Shown: in pieces, positions 48,281-59,464 of the stretch
Layout: each line of letters opens with the position of its first letter
Position numbering within the stretch: the first letter of the stretch is position 1
NCBI GenBank assembly: GCA_026770025.1
Contig: JAMXDE010000037.1
Coordinates: 62,001-126,000, forward strand
DNA: 64,000 nt
Source: Craspedostauros australis
Taxonomy: Eukaryota; Bacillariophyta; Bacillariophyceae; Mastogloiales; Achnanthaceae
Direction: 5' to 3'
Made by a program: the position numbers and the translations under genes
The notes under the pieces: model-generated
Told to the model about the DNA's origin: nothing
What the model saw: the letters and a program-made list of their open reading frames with translations, nothing else
Databases searched by the model: none

Positions 48281-48400
48281 ATACTGTCGTCGGACTGGTG
48301 GCACTTTCATCGAACTGGTGGCACTTTCATCGAACTGGTCGTACTTTCATCGAACTGGTGGTACTTTCATCGAACTGGTGGTACTTTCATCGAACTTGTT
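48281..48400 (+). repeat. E3 right subterminal array, five plus one 20-bp units
   Basis: GTACTTTCATCGAACTGGTG repeats every 20 bp from 48303 to 48400, preceded by a degenerate unit at 48283. The direction matches the left array rather than mirroring it. Confidence 0.9.
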
Positions 48401-48726
48401 GTCATTGGAAGGTGTTCGGAATTCAAACTAAAAGACGTTATATACGTTAAAATACAAATTCAATGGTGGTCCATTGAGTCCAACCACAGTTCGTTTGGAC
48501 CGTTGGGGGGATTAGTCGATGTGGTCGATCGCAAACGGCATCGAGTTTCAGCGAAATTCCCGTGTCTTGCAGCCGACGTCATCATGTCCAAGAATGTGAC
48601 AACCAATCAGACTTGAGGTGGACACCATTATTTTAGCATATATTCAACTACCGCGCCTCCCAATACACGGAACAGAATTCCAACGAACCGTGAGGAATCA
48701 AGGCGCAGCAACCTCAACGAACGGGA

Positions 48727-48840
48727 GTACTTTCGTCGAGTTTTGAGTACCTTCACCTACTCTGGAGTACTTTCGTCGAGTCTGGAGTACTTTCACCTAG
48801 TCCTAAGTACTTTCACCTACTCTCGAGTACTTTCACCTAT
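48727..48840 (+). repeat. E2 right subterminal array, six 20-bp units
   Basis: GTACTTTCGTCGAGT and GTACTTTCACCTA units start at 48727 and every 20 bp to 48827. They share the consensus and direction of the E2 left array at 38201-38390, which links the two distant ends as one element. Confidence 0.88.
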
Positions 48841-49022
48841 TTTGTTTTTGAACCAGGATTTGTCTTGATTTGAATTTACAGACGTTAATTAACGTTATAA
48901 CTACTGCATGCAAGTATTCGGTTTAGTCAAACAGGCAATCCGAACAGGACAATTGGCAGAGAAGTCGTACCGACTCACGACTCAGCCTGATCGTGTTTCG
49001 TCGGTTTTCCCGTGTCTTGCAG

Positions 49023-49837
49023 ATAATGTTGTTCACCCATTGCCTTCCGAAATGGTGAACACATTGGCGCGCGTAAATTCGTGATGTGATTCACTCAATC
49101 ATGCTTCATTGATGACACGAATGTTAGCGCCGTTTGCACAGAGAGTGCAAGAGAACAATGGGTGAGTAATGCACATACACCTATGCGCATTCCGACACAC
49201 AAACAACCTGAAGACAAAGATGCGAAAGGCTATTCTTTCCCATTCAGTGATGGAGGTGATTGTGCACCATGTTAGAATAACAAAGATAGCAGTTGGCAAA
49301 CAATCCAGATCTATTATGCAGAAAAGCAACATCATGCAGAGTAGAATAGTAGGGTGTGCATAGAGCATGCAGTGCACATGATGCTGTGATGGATGTAGAG
49401 GAGTATGACACAAGGTCACTCAACAAAAACGCGCAGTGCAGAACGGAGAACAAAGCGAGAATCGAACCAGCGCAAAAGGATCGCATGAGCAACGAAAGAC
49501 TCTCTGCCGTGTTGTGTGGCGACACGTGATGCAAAACGCAAATACAGTGGATTTCATTTTCATCGCACGACGAGTGTCCCAAATGCACTTTCGAGACGAA
49601 TTGGCAAACATGCCTCTGCGACCCAGAAACCGTGAGAATCAGCATCGATCTGAAACAGGTGGGACGAAGATATCAAATAAAAAGTCTGTCCAACCACTCG
49701 TGAGCTTGACGATGTCACTCAACATGGAACATGCGACGTTGCCATGCACTTAACGACAAGAAGAAACACGTCATCACAGTTTCGACTCGAACTAACGCCC
49801 GTAACGTCGAAATGAGTACGTCATTTTGTTCCAAATA
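49023..49837. other. Intergenic, no recognised gene
   Basis: About 800 bp right of E2. Overlapping frames of 63-133 codons on both strands are without domains. No gene is supported. Confidence 0.4.
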
Positions 49838-50539
49838 GTTGAAGTTCATCTAAAGAACGGACTACTTTTCACTCAGTGTGTTCCTTGTCGCACCTTGAAA
49901 TTATTTTGGCGCGAAATTTTGGCGCGAAACCTCCCAACCAACAAATACGGAACAATCGCCCTTTTCCCTCCTTCTCCCACACTCATTCATGAATCACCAC
50001 TGACTCAAACACTATCCGAAGTCAATGGGATCAAGATACCCTGGGAACTATGTGCTCTCCTGAACTATTGTAATGCAGCCAACCTGAATTCCGTTGTCAG
50101 CTAAACAACCTGACAACCTTGCATGACAACAGCCAAGAGATCCTCCCTGCTTCAACACACGCAGGGAATCTTACATCAATTCCTGCGGCCTGACAACCTG
50201 TGTTCTCGATCCCAAACCTCAATCAAGGTGTCAAGGCTTAGTACTCGAACGTAGAACGACTACGATGAGATACTGGAGAAAGAGAGAAAGAGAGGACCCG
50301 TCCGCCCTCAGCACTGAACCTCTGAAGGTCAGTGCAGAGCCGCACCATTCAGACCAACTATCGTTTCTTCATCCTACATCTCAAACTGATCAACTCACAA
50401 TGCAGACTATTCAAATAACAAATATCACAACTCAAGATCAGCACTACAACACTTATCTACTTCATTGTCACTAACTACTAATCTCCAGACGGTCGCCCCA
50501 CGTTGACTTCATCATCAGATTCCCAGAATCTGGCAGTCA
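49838..50539 (+). mobile_element. Probable solo LTR related to the left-edge LTR
   Basis: It shares ordered blocks with 328-963: TTTGGCGCGAAA (twice here, 49905-49916 and 49918-49929), CTGGGAACTATGTGCTC, AGCACTGAAC, TATCGTTTCTTCATC, and an end near AATCTGGCAGTCA. No coding region flanks it. The borders are estimates, and I found no exact target duplication (AATAG against ACTAG is one mismatch), so it is likely an older solo LTR. Confidence 0.5.
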
Positions 50540-50674
50540 ACTAGGTCATCCCTCCCGGATCGTGTCACAACAGCACACGAAAATCCAACTCAAATCGAGC
50601 TTCCCACCAAGCAAAACACAAAGAAAGCGAAAATCAGATAGAAATGGGTGCCACGTGTCGTGACAGGAGCTCCC

Positions 50675-50894
50675 AAAAAAGCGAATTCTGGCCGCTTGCA
50701 TCACGTTTTGCCTCTAAAACTCTAGGCTGACGCCATCATAACGTTATAACCAAAGGCTGGACTCACTGTCTAGCACCTGGTCCTTATTACCAATGTGTTA
50801 AAGTATATATGGTTAAATTTTAGTCTCCATAGGAGCCCATTTTTTCAGAAACCTGCCGTGGTCGTACGGTCATTGGCTGACGTGGGTCCTATGG
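50675..50894 (-). repeat. Dispersed 220-bp repeat, copy 2
   Basis: Inverted copy of 34032-34245; its border CCATAGGACCC on the minus strand corresponds to CCATAAGACCC there. The conserved core is CAATGACCGTACGACCACGG and AAAAAATGGGCTCCTAT. It is non-coding. Confidence 0.65.
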
Positions 50895-51842
50895 ATATTG
50901 CATCATGCGTGGAAGCGATCTGAATCGCTTCTGAGTCATACTGCCGACGGAGTTGCGTCTGTCATCGTTCCCTCTCGGATGTGATGGCTCGTCCACGGAA
51001 TGTCCGATGAGATTGTCCTCTGCTGAACCAAAGGTCGTGCCACACCACATCACCGATGTGCAGTTGATCATTGAAGTCCCCAGACGCGTATCTTTGTGCC
51101 ATCGATGGCGTCGTGGTCAAATTGGTTGAGAAGTCGAGGAGAGACGATGCCGCCGACTTTCGACACAAACGCGCCCCCACACGATCGTCATTCAAGGCGG
51201 AAGCCAGACGAGCATGGGAGCCTTCGTTCTATATGAATGATAGTACTACTCCGACCGGAAAGGATTCAGCCCGAACACAGGCACGGCACGCTCTGTTTTT
51301 GTCGTTCAGCCACCCTCAGAAGCTGCGGGGGAAATATAAAACCACACAATCAAGTGCTGGTCGAATAAAAAGAAGCACGCCCGACGGACCCTGATAATAT
51401 GCGCTTAGAGAGTGTCGAGTTAATGCGAGACCATCGTAGTTGGTACCATGGTTGTGTCCAACCCTCATTTCGTTGCTGTCTGTGTCATCTCCTGGCATAT
51501 TCTCCTTCACTCGTGTGATCTTGTTCTCTGAGGTGAATCGGTTCACACACGGACACGACCTGGGGTAACTCGGGTGAACTTCGCGCACAGGACACGCATT
51601 CTAGTCCACTCAACTGACAAATTATTCACATACCTCTCCGACACTTCCGCCCACAGGTTGCTCATTGCATTTTGAAGCCTTCATCTCCATCTCCATTGGA
51701 ATCTCGTTGTGTCTGTGTCACTTCATCTCGTAGTTGCTGGTTGCTGTTCTTGCATTTTTCCTGTGTGTCTGATTGGAATACTGCTCGCAAGCTCACTTGC
51801 CTGTTTCTTCCTCACTCTTCATTCCTCAATCTGACAGACTCC
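50895..51842. other. Intergenic, no recognised gene
   Basis: About 950 bp. A 107-codon plus frame at 51071-51394 (basic, Ser/Arg-rich) overlaps minus-strand frames and has no recognised domain. A T- and CT-rich stretch lies at 51660-51835, just left of the Copia-3 LTR. Confidence 0.4.
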
Positions 51843-52335
51843 TGCATCACCAATGGAACGTGATATCTGGAGAGCAGAAGGACGCCTACTGACGTCGACA
51901 GGATATCATCATGTCAACACGTTGACATCTGTCTCCAAGTCAGAGCAGGAGGCGAAGATACGATGACCCATGAAGATCATGGATACTGAAGGTGAACTTC
52001 AAATGGCAAGTACTCATGGAGTAGGAACCAGTACTGAACGAACGGAGTGTTGAATGCGGGGTACACATCGAACACGGAGTATCGTGCAGCATGAGCACAC
52101 GATGTTGAGAGAGAGAGAGAGAGAATACAGAGAAGAGCGAGAGAGCATCTCGCGTACCGACTCATAGTCGGAGACCGAATCTACAAAACAGATTGAAGCG
52201 CCAAGAGCATTGGGCAAGAGAACTGGTGTACACCGAGAGCATCGGAGTAGCCAACTAATGAAATAGCAAACAACCGACTATCAACCAACACCATCTTCCA
52301 CGATCGTAGGCTTCCAATCACGGAACTTGCCAACA
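51843..52335 (+). mobile_element. 5' LTR of Copia-3
   Basis: Matches 58967-59464 from TGCATCACCAATGGAA to CTTGCCAACA. Shared blocks include CATCTGTCTCCA, GAGAGAGAGAGA, GAGAGCATCTCGCG/CACG, CCGACTCATAGTCGGAGA and AATAGCAAACA. The outer border is taken from where the two copies stop matching; a TG start about 50 bp further in is also possible. Confidence 0.8.
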
Positions 52336-55300
52336 TGTTTATAAACAATAGATCAGGGCGAGCCCGCGGATCGGATCCTGCGAGGAAGACGAACATCATT
52401 CAAGAGCAGCAGGCTGAATGAGCGAGGAAGAGGAATTGAAAGACATCCCTCTGTCCAATCCGGCTATCAAGCAAGAAGAAGGTGCAAGTGAGACTCCACC
52501 ACGACAAGAGAAGGAAGCAGCCGCGGCTACTGTCCTATCAAGCACGGACGCAAGCGCGATTGACGAGACCAAAGAAGAACGGTCTGCGAGACTACACCGT
52601 GAGAAGAAGAGGATTCTCAAGGCGGCCAAGCAAGAGGAGACTGGTGTGACGAAGAGCATTTGCACAGCCAAACAGGGTGAGAAAAGTGAGACACCATCAG
52701 GAGGAGAATTTGTGACGAAAACAACCTCCGCGCAACAACAGGCGAAATTCGAAAAAGTGACAACACAGAAACAAACGGAAACAAAGGACGCGAGCGCACC
52801 AACAACGAAACAACAAGACAAGATGGCGACATCAACCAACACGAGCAAGCGACGCATCAAGGCGCCGATGTTCAGCGGTGAACAGGAAGACTACAGCGCA
52901 TGGGAGTCCCAAGCAAAGGCATACGCTCGTACACAGAAGACAAGAGACGTGATGTTGGGCAAGACGAAGATCCCAACAATGAGTGAGATCGCAGCAGCCA
53001 ACGAAGCAGACAGGGAAGCGCTGGAGGAAACCTACGAGCTGGAATGCGAATGCTTCAGCGATCTGATCCTCATGATGGATGCAGAGAAGGGAAAGGGCAA
53101 GCAGGCCATCCAAGACATCAATGCATCTCCGACGATTACCCCAAGGGGGATCCACACGCTGCATGGAACGTTCTCGCGGAGAAGTTCCGCCCATCCGATG
53201 CGACAACGAAGATCAAACTCAAGCGTCAATTCAACAACAAAAAGATGAAGAGAGACACAGACCCCGACATGTACATCACATGACTCAAGATACTACGTTC
53301 TCATCTCCACGATGTCGGATACACGATCACTGACGAGGAAATGATCATGCAAATCCTCAGTATGGTAAGCGTCGAGTACAGAACGCACATCGTGAGCTTC
53401 AACCACCAACTCACGTTCAATCCGGAACTGGTTACCATCAACGAGATCAGAGGAGTACTCCGCACGGCACACGCCACTCATCAAGGAGGCAAGGCGTACA
53501 TCGACGACTTCCAAGACAGCAACACGAAGAGCAACGACACCGGCTTCACGAGCACCGGTAACTTCAAGGGTACCTGCCACAACTGTGGTGTGTATGGTCA
53601 CAGATCCGCCGATTGCCCAGAACGCAAGAAATCGAACAACAAGAAAAACAACAACAACAACAACAACAACAACAAGATGAACAGAAAGCGCAACAAGGGA
53701 AGCGGCTTCAACGGGAAGTGCAACTACTGTGGCATCTTCGGACACCGTGAGGCGGAGTGCCGAAAGAAGAAATTCAACGAGAAGAAGAAGGCCGACGAAC
53801 AGGCCAACGCGGCTACGGAAGGACACGACAAGAGCGGGCACGAGATGGTACTCTCAGCAAAGGACATGCCGCTCTGCATGTTGGTGTCCGACGACTACAT
53901 CGAAGACTCCTTCTTCGATAACTTCGAATACGTCGGGAGTGACGACGAAGTGCAGGATGATGAGATCATCCCGGAGTGGCTCAGCGAGGAGCCCATCATC
54001 CACGAGGTGGATCCAAGACGCGAAGTGAGCTACGAATGCTGCTTCAACGCGCACGACCTGATCGGTTCATACGGCGACGAAGCTGAGATGGACGAGGCCA
54101 ACGATAGCGACATCGAAGAGGCCATGAGCGATGACGATGACGCCGACGAGGACGGCGCAGATGAAGACGACGAGGCGAACCGCGACGAGTTGCCTCCTCC
54201 TCAAGCTGGGAGATACGAGAGAACGGGAACCTTCATCAATCAAGGCGAAACGAACCGCGCCGCGGCGCCACCTCCTCCAGCGGCGGGGAACAACAGATCG
54301 GGCATCTTCGACGAAGATGACAGCGACGAAACCGAGGATCATCCAGACGACAACTTTAATCCAAACGAGCGTGTCGTCTATCCAGCGAATATCGACTTCC
54401 CAGATATTGAGGATCCCAACAGCGTCGACTACCTCCTCCGTCACAGCACCATCCCGTATGCAACAGAGACAGCATTGATAATCCAAAAGCAACTCATCTT
54501 CGATGCAGTGATGGAAGCAGGAGTGAGCCTGTTCCCAGGAGTCGCACAAGGAGTGCTGAGACCAATATGGGTGAACATGATGGGATCCATCCTATCCGAG
54601 CACTTCGAATCAATCGAAGAGATCCTCGTCAATGCGATCATCATCAACCGCATACTGGAAGGGAACGACTCGGAAACGATCCCAGAGACGGATCTGCATT
54701 ACATCCTTGGAGGATGCATGCGTGTGCTCTTACGCGAGCGATCACGCGTCCACCCATACAATCCAGCCACAGGATCACATCGAAGCAACACGATTCCATC
54801 GGACTACGCGCAACTACCCGATGACATGAACTACGAGGAACACCGCAATCCATACAACGAAGATGGAGTCCACGAAGACGACGATGACGGCAGCTTTGAC
54901 GACGAGATAGCTGCAGCAGCCGTGGAGCAGCTCCACGAGATGAGTAGCAGATACAAAGACAAGGTCAACAAGGACACCTGGCTTGCCGACAGCGGAGCCT
55001 CGTGTCACATCGTCAACTCAGACGCCACCCTCTTCAACGTGCAGCAAATCAAGTCCTTCGTCCAAGTGGGAGACAGCACGAAGCTGGACTCTCCCAAAAT
55101 GGGATCCATTTGCTTGAAGGCCAAGCAACGAGACAACACCGGCCACATCATCCAGCTTGATGATGTGAAGTACACACCAAAAATGGCGGTGAACCTTTTC
55201 TCTACGAAAAAGGCTCTGTACAACGGTTACCAGCTTGGTAACAACGGCATTCTGATGGACATCATCAACGGATCCGGAACGAAGATCGTGTTCGATCGAG

Positions 55301-58300
55301 TTTTCCCTACATCCAACGGATTCATCACGGGAGTACAGATGCATCCCATCATGCCGACAGACGACGACAAGGCTTGCACAGCCATCGTCAAGAATCCATC
55401 CAAGGAGATCAGCGCAGTGAATCTGCACCAAATGCTCGGCCACGCGCCACTCGAGACCATGAAGCGGACGGCCGCTCAGTACGGATGGAAGATTATCGGC
55501 GAGATGCCGGTATGTCGCGACTGCGCGGTCGCGAACGCAAGAGTGAAGAACATCCCGAAGGCAACCATTCCGAGAGCAACTCGCCGTGGCGAACGGCTCT
55601 TCATTGACATTAGTTACACTAAACACATAAGCTTCGGAGATAAACGCTACTGGACCCTGATCGTGAACGACTGCACGGATCACTGCTGGAGTTTCTTTCT
55701 CAAGAACAAAAGTGATCAACCAGGGTACATCAAACGATTCATCCAAACGATCAAGTCACAGACTGGTGACCAACAGATCATCTTCCAAGGTGACAACAGC
55801 GGAGAGAACAAATCCACACAGGATATTCTCATCGATGCAGGACTCAACGTGAAATTCGAATTCACCGTATCGAACACGCCGCAACAGAATGGCAGAGTGG
55901 AACGCAAGTTCGCGTACCTCTACACCAAGATCCGTTCCCTGCTCAATGGAGCACAACTCGACGAAGAGTATAGACATGGTCTGTGGGCAGCAGCTGCTAG
56001 CACTGCCACCGCCATCGCCAACATCACCGTAGCGAAGAACCAGAAGGAATCACCACATCGACAATTCTTCGGCAACGATCCACCATATGCGGACGCGCTC
56101 CGCACGTTTGGAGAGGTAGGTGTTGTGAAGACCACCTACGGCGGGATCACCGCCAAACTCAAGAACAGAGGAGAAGAGATGGTGTTCATCGGATATGCAC
56201 ACCAACACGCATCAGGGGTCTACAACATGTATAGACCATCGACCAAGTCACTCATCTGTTCACGAGACATCAAGTGGCTCAATCAATCATACGGACAGTT
56301 CCGTGGCTGGGCACCAGCACCGAACATATCCAATGAAACAGGAACAACGGACGCAGACGGCTTCACAACCATCGGACGGAAGGGAGCAACGCCAAGGACG
56401 GCAACGCGTCAAACATCGGAAGCGAAGAGAGTATCTTTCGCTGACAGCAACAGGTACTACATCCTATCAGACAGCGATGATGAGGATAATGAGGACGACG
56501 GAGTAGTGACTCAACTAATCCAGAATGACGAGGAAGATCGGAACGAATCCAATCATGAGGATGACAAGATCACACCATCCGGCGACGAAGCCGAAGATGA
56601 TACAGGCATCACTCCTCCGAACACACCAGCAAGGTCTACACATGACACACCATCCAGACCTCCACCAAGCAAACCAAGCAAGCATGACATAGCTAGAAAG
56701 GAGAGAATCCGACGTCACGAAGCACGAGGCAGGAAGGGAGAAGCTAATCCCAAGCCAACCACAGGGAAGAGCATTCCCAGAGCTCTGCGTGAGCTTGCAG
56801 ACTTCAACGAACAAGGTCGAGAGGAAGAGGGTTATGAGAGCAAGTCATCATCCAATGACGATAGTGACGAACTGAGCGATGAGGTAACCGACGAGTCCAA
56901 CAACGAAACTACAGATGATGAAGAAATCGAAGACGAAGATGAAGAGATCGAGATCACTCATCATAGCACAACAGGACTATACGGGATGAACGCAATCATC
57001 ACTGAAGCACCAGCGATCGACATCGGACTGTCAATGCAGGACGAGAACAAGGAACCAGAGAAGCACATCGAACCAACAACATTCGATGGAGCCTTCAATC
57101 ACCCAGATCCCATCCATCGAAAGGGATATCGAGCAGCCATCAAGAAGGAGTTCGACTCCATGGATACACGAAAAGTGTACAGCAAGATCAAACGAGACGC
57201 CATTCCACGCGGCCGCAGATGCTGCAAGTGCAAATGGGTCTTCAAGCTGAAGCGTGACGGCACACATCGAGCGCGGCTCGTTGCATGTGGCTATTCACAA
57301 GTCGCAGGAGTAGACTTCCAAGAGCATTACTCACCCGTCATCCATGACGTGACCTATCGAGTCATGATGGTGACTATGCTGATCAAGAAGATGGACTGCG
57401 CACTCGTCAATGTCGTAACGGCATTCCTACATGGAGACCTCGACGAGGAGATCTACATGAACTGTCCCAACGGGATGGATCATCAACCAGACGAAGCCCT
57501 GACCCTACACAAGCCAATCTACGGACTTGTACAGAGCGCCAGGCAGTGGTTCAAGATGTTGGTATCGACCCTCAAGAATATCAACTTCGATCAGAGCGCA
57601 GCAGACCCGTGCCTGTTCTACAGGAAGACAAACGAAGGAAGCACAATCGTGGCCATTTACGTGGACGATTGCTTCTGCTGCGGAGACTCCAAGGCACTGG
57701 AGACATTCCTGAAGGATATCCAAGGCAGCAAATTCAAGGTGACAATCGAGCGCGGACTCGGAGACTACCTCAGCTGCAACATTGAACTGAACCATGACAA
57801 GACTAGAGCGACATTGCGTCAACCACATCTCATCCGACACCTCATCGAAGAGTTCGGAACCAAGGTTGAGAAGATGCAACGCTATGGGACATCGGGAACC
57901 CCGGGTCAAATCATCGTACGACCATCCGAAGATAACGGACTGCAGAAGGTCGGACCGGAAGAACATGCCGAATATCACCGAGGCGTCGGTATGCTACTCT
58001 TCCTCATCAAGCACTCGCGACCAGATTCGCGAACCCTGTGAGGGAACTCTCCAAGGTATTGATCGGGCCCACCAAGGCCGCAATGAAGGAGATGTATCGG
58101 ATCATCAAGTATGTGATCGATACAAAGGACTATGGATTGAAGATCCATCCAGCGCGTCCAGACGACGACGGCTGGGACATGGAGCTCTTCTGCGATAGCG
58201 AATATGCAGGAGACAAGAACACGAGAATCAGCGTAGGAGGGTTCATCCTATACCTGTGCAAGGTGCCAACCCTTTGGCGATCCAAGGCACAGAAGGCCGT

Positions 58301-58966
58301 CACACTCAGCTCATCCGAAGCAGAATACGTTGCCCTTTCCAAAGCGGCAAAGGAGATCTTCTTCGTCATGCAGCTACTCGAAAGTGTGGGCGTCCCAGTG
58401 AAGACACCGATCAAGGTCCGCATGGACAACATTGGAGCAATCTTCATCGCCAAGAACCCATCAACATCCCAGCGATCGCGGCACATCGACGTGCGCCATC
58501 ACTACGTGAGAAACATGGTAATCAACAAGACCATCGAAATCATTTTCGTCAAATCCGAGCAGAACACAAGCGACGGATTCACCAAGAACATCAAGGCCGA
58601 CTTGCAACGAGAGCATGAGAAGTCGTACCTTGACACATCGAGAACATTCGAATGACCGAATGCACACAGGAAGGGTGTCGAGATGTATATGTGTGTATGT
58701 GCATCGTTCACCTGCTATTCTCTCATACTCATGTATGGATGGTACAACTACACGTGTGTCGATAGTATACTGTGATTTGTCAAAATCACATCACGAATTC
58801 GGACACATGAAAACAATCAGAATTCCGGAAGGAAACTCGTGAACAAACATTTCTGAGAGCATCAGGAATCCTGTCCGTCCATCAACAGACAAAAATGTAT
58901 GGCATCAAGAAATGATCAATGTACTTCCCAACTAAACCTCAAATGACAACATCCTCGCCAAGCCAT

Positions 58967-59464
58967 TGCATCACCAATGGAATATGGAATCTGGAGGACC
59001 ATGGAAGGCGAGAGCTGATGTTGACAGGATGTCATCATGTCACCACGTCAACATCTGTCTCCACATCAGATCAAGAAGGTGAAGATTTGATGACCAAGGG
59101 ATATCGAGATCGTGGATGTACAAGGAGGAGTTTGGACAAGACATTGGCAATTACTCACAGAGTAGCGGGCCAATAGAGAATGAGATGACAGAGTATATAC
59201 CGAATACGGAATACATATCGAGCATGGAATATTGCATGGTGTGAACACGCAATATTGAGAGAGAGAGAAAGAATACGATGAACAGCAAGAGAGCATCTCA
59301 CGTGCCGACTCATAGTCGGAGAGACGCACCAAGAGCATCAGGCAGAGCAACAAGAGGCACCAAGAGGATCGGAGTGTCAATGTAACGAAATAGCAAACAG
59401 AACAGTAACAATCACTACCATCACCTACAGTTGCAAGAATATCTGTGAGCGGAACTTACCAACA
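58967..59464 (+). mobile_element. 3' LTR of Copia-3
   Basis: Counterpart of 51843-52335. It contains CCGACTCATAGTCGGAGAG, a perfect 8-bp hairpin stem (CCGACT.AT.AGTCGG type) that both LTRs keep. It ends ACTTACCAACA, directly against the next sequence TGTATTACGTGAG. Confidence 0.8.

Larger units (their letters stand above)
42083..48569. mobile_element. E3: autonomous-type Harbinger-like DNA transposon with 20-bp subterminal arrays
   Basis: The 6487-bp element is flanked by CAG at 42080-42082 and 48570-48572. The inverted repeats CAAGACACGGGAATTTCGC match over about 24 bp with one mismatch. Inside the left end are 15 uninterrupted 20-bp units plus one outlier; inside the right end are five plus one degenerate. 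ACGTTA-type palindromic motifs lie at 42211-42235 and 48431-48450. It carries three genes: a small SANT-like protein (minus strand), a spliced protein of unknown function (plus strand) and a spliced DDE transposase (minus strand). A DDE protein plus a SANT/Myb-like partner and a 3-bp duplication are the known hallmarks of PIF/Harbinger elements, though that superfamily usually duplicates TWA rather than CAG/TAG. All three genes look open, so it may be intact. Confidence 0.88.
38032..49019. mobile_element. E2: outer DNA transposon of the CAAGACACGGG family, containing E3
   Basis: The left end CAAGACACGGGAATTTCGAC (38032) and right end ...CCCGTGTCTTG (49019) are inverted repeats of about 25 bp with a few mismatches. 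CAG at 38029-38031 and 49020-49022 is the 3-bp target duplication. Ten 20-bp units (GTACTTTC-type, 38201-38390) sit inside the left end and six units of the same consensus and direction (48727-48840) inside the right end. This pairs the two ends despite the 11-kb distance. ACGTTA palindromes sit next to the arrays (38152-38190 and 48881-48900). E3 (42083-48569) lies within it, so E2 itself is about 4.5 kb. I see no transposase in its own DNA; its left part holds a fragment of a diatom-type W-rich protein (40532-41047) and otherwise unassigned sequence. Confidence 0.8.
51843..59464 (+). mobile_element. Copia-3: CoDi-like Ty1/copia element with both LTRs
   Basis: The LTRs are at about 51843-52335 and 58967-59464. 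Between them the copia order is present: Gag from about 52.42 kb with an acidic, Glu/Lys-rich N-terminus and MFSGEQEDYSAWESQAKAYA; two zinc knuckles (CHNCGVYGHRSADC and CNYCGIFGHREAEC, 53.57-53.77 kb) flanking an Asn run; protease DSGAS (about 54.99 kb); integrase HQMLGH...CRDC and DNSGEN...PQQNGRVER (55.4-55.95 kb); an acidic linker; reverse transcriptase with YVDDC (about 57.66 kb); RNase H with DSEYAGD...SSSEAEYVALS...TSDGFTKN (58.2-58.6 kb). It is largely open, with about two breaks in the coding region. The two LTRs are visibly diverged from each other, so it is probably not very recent. It is related to but distinct from Copia-1/2, with a different LTR family. Confidence 0.9.
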
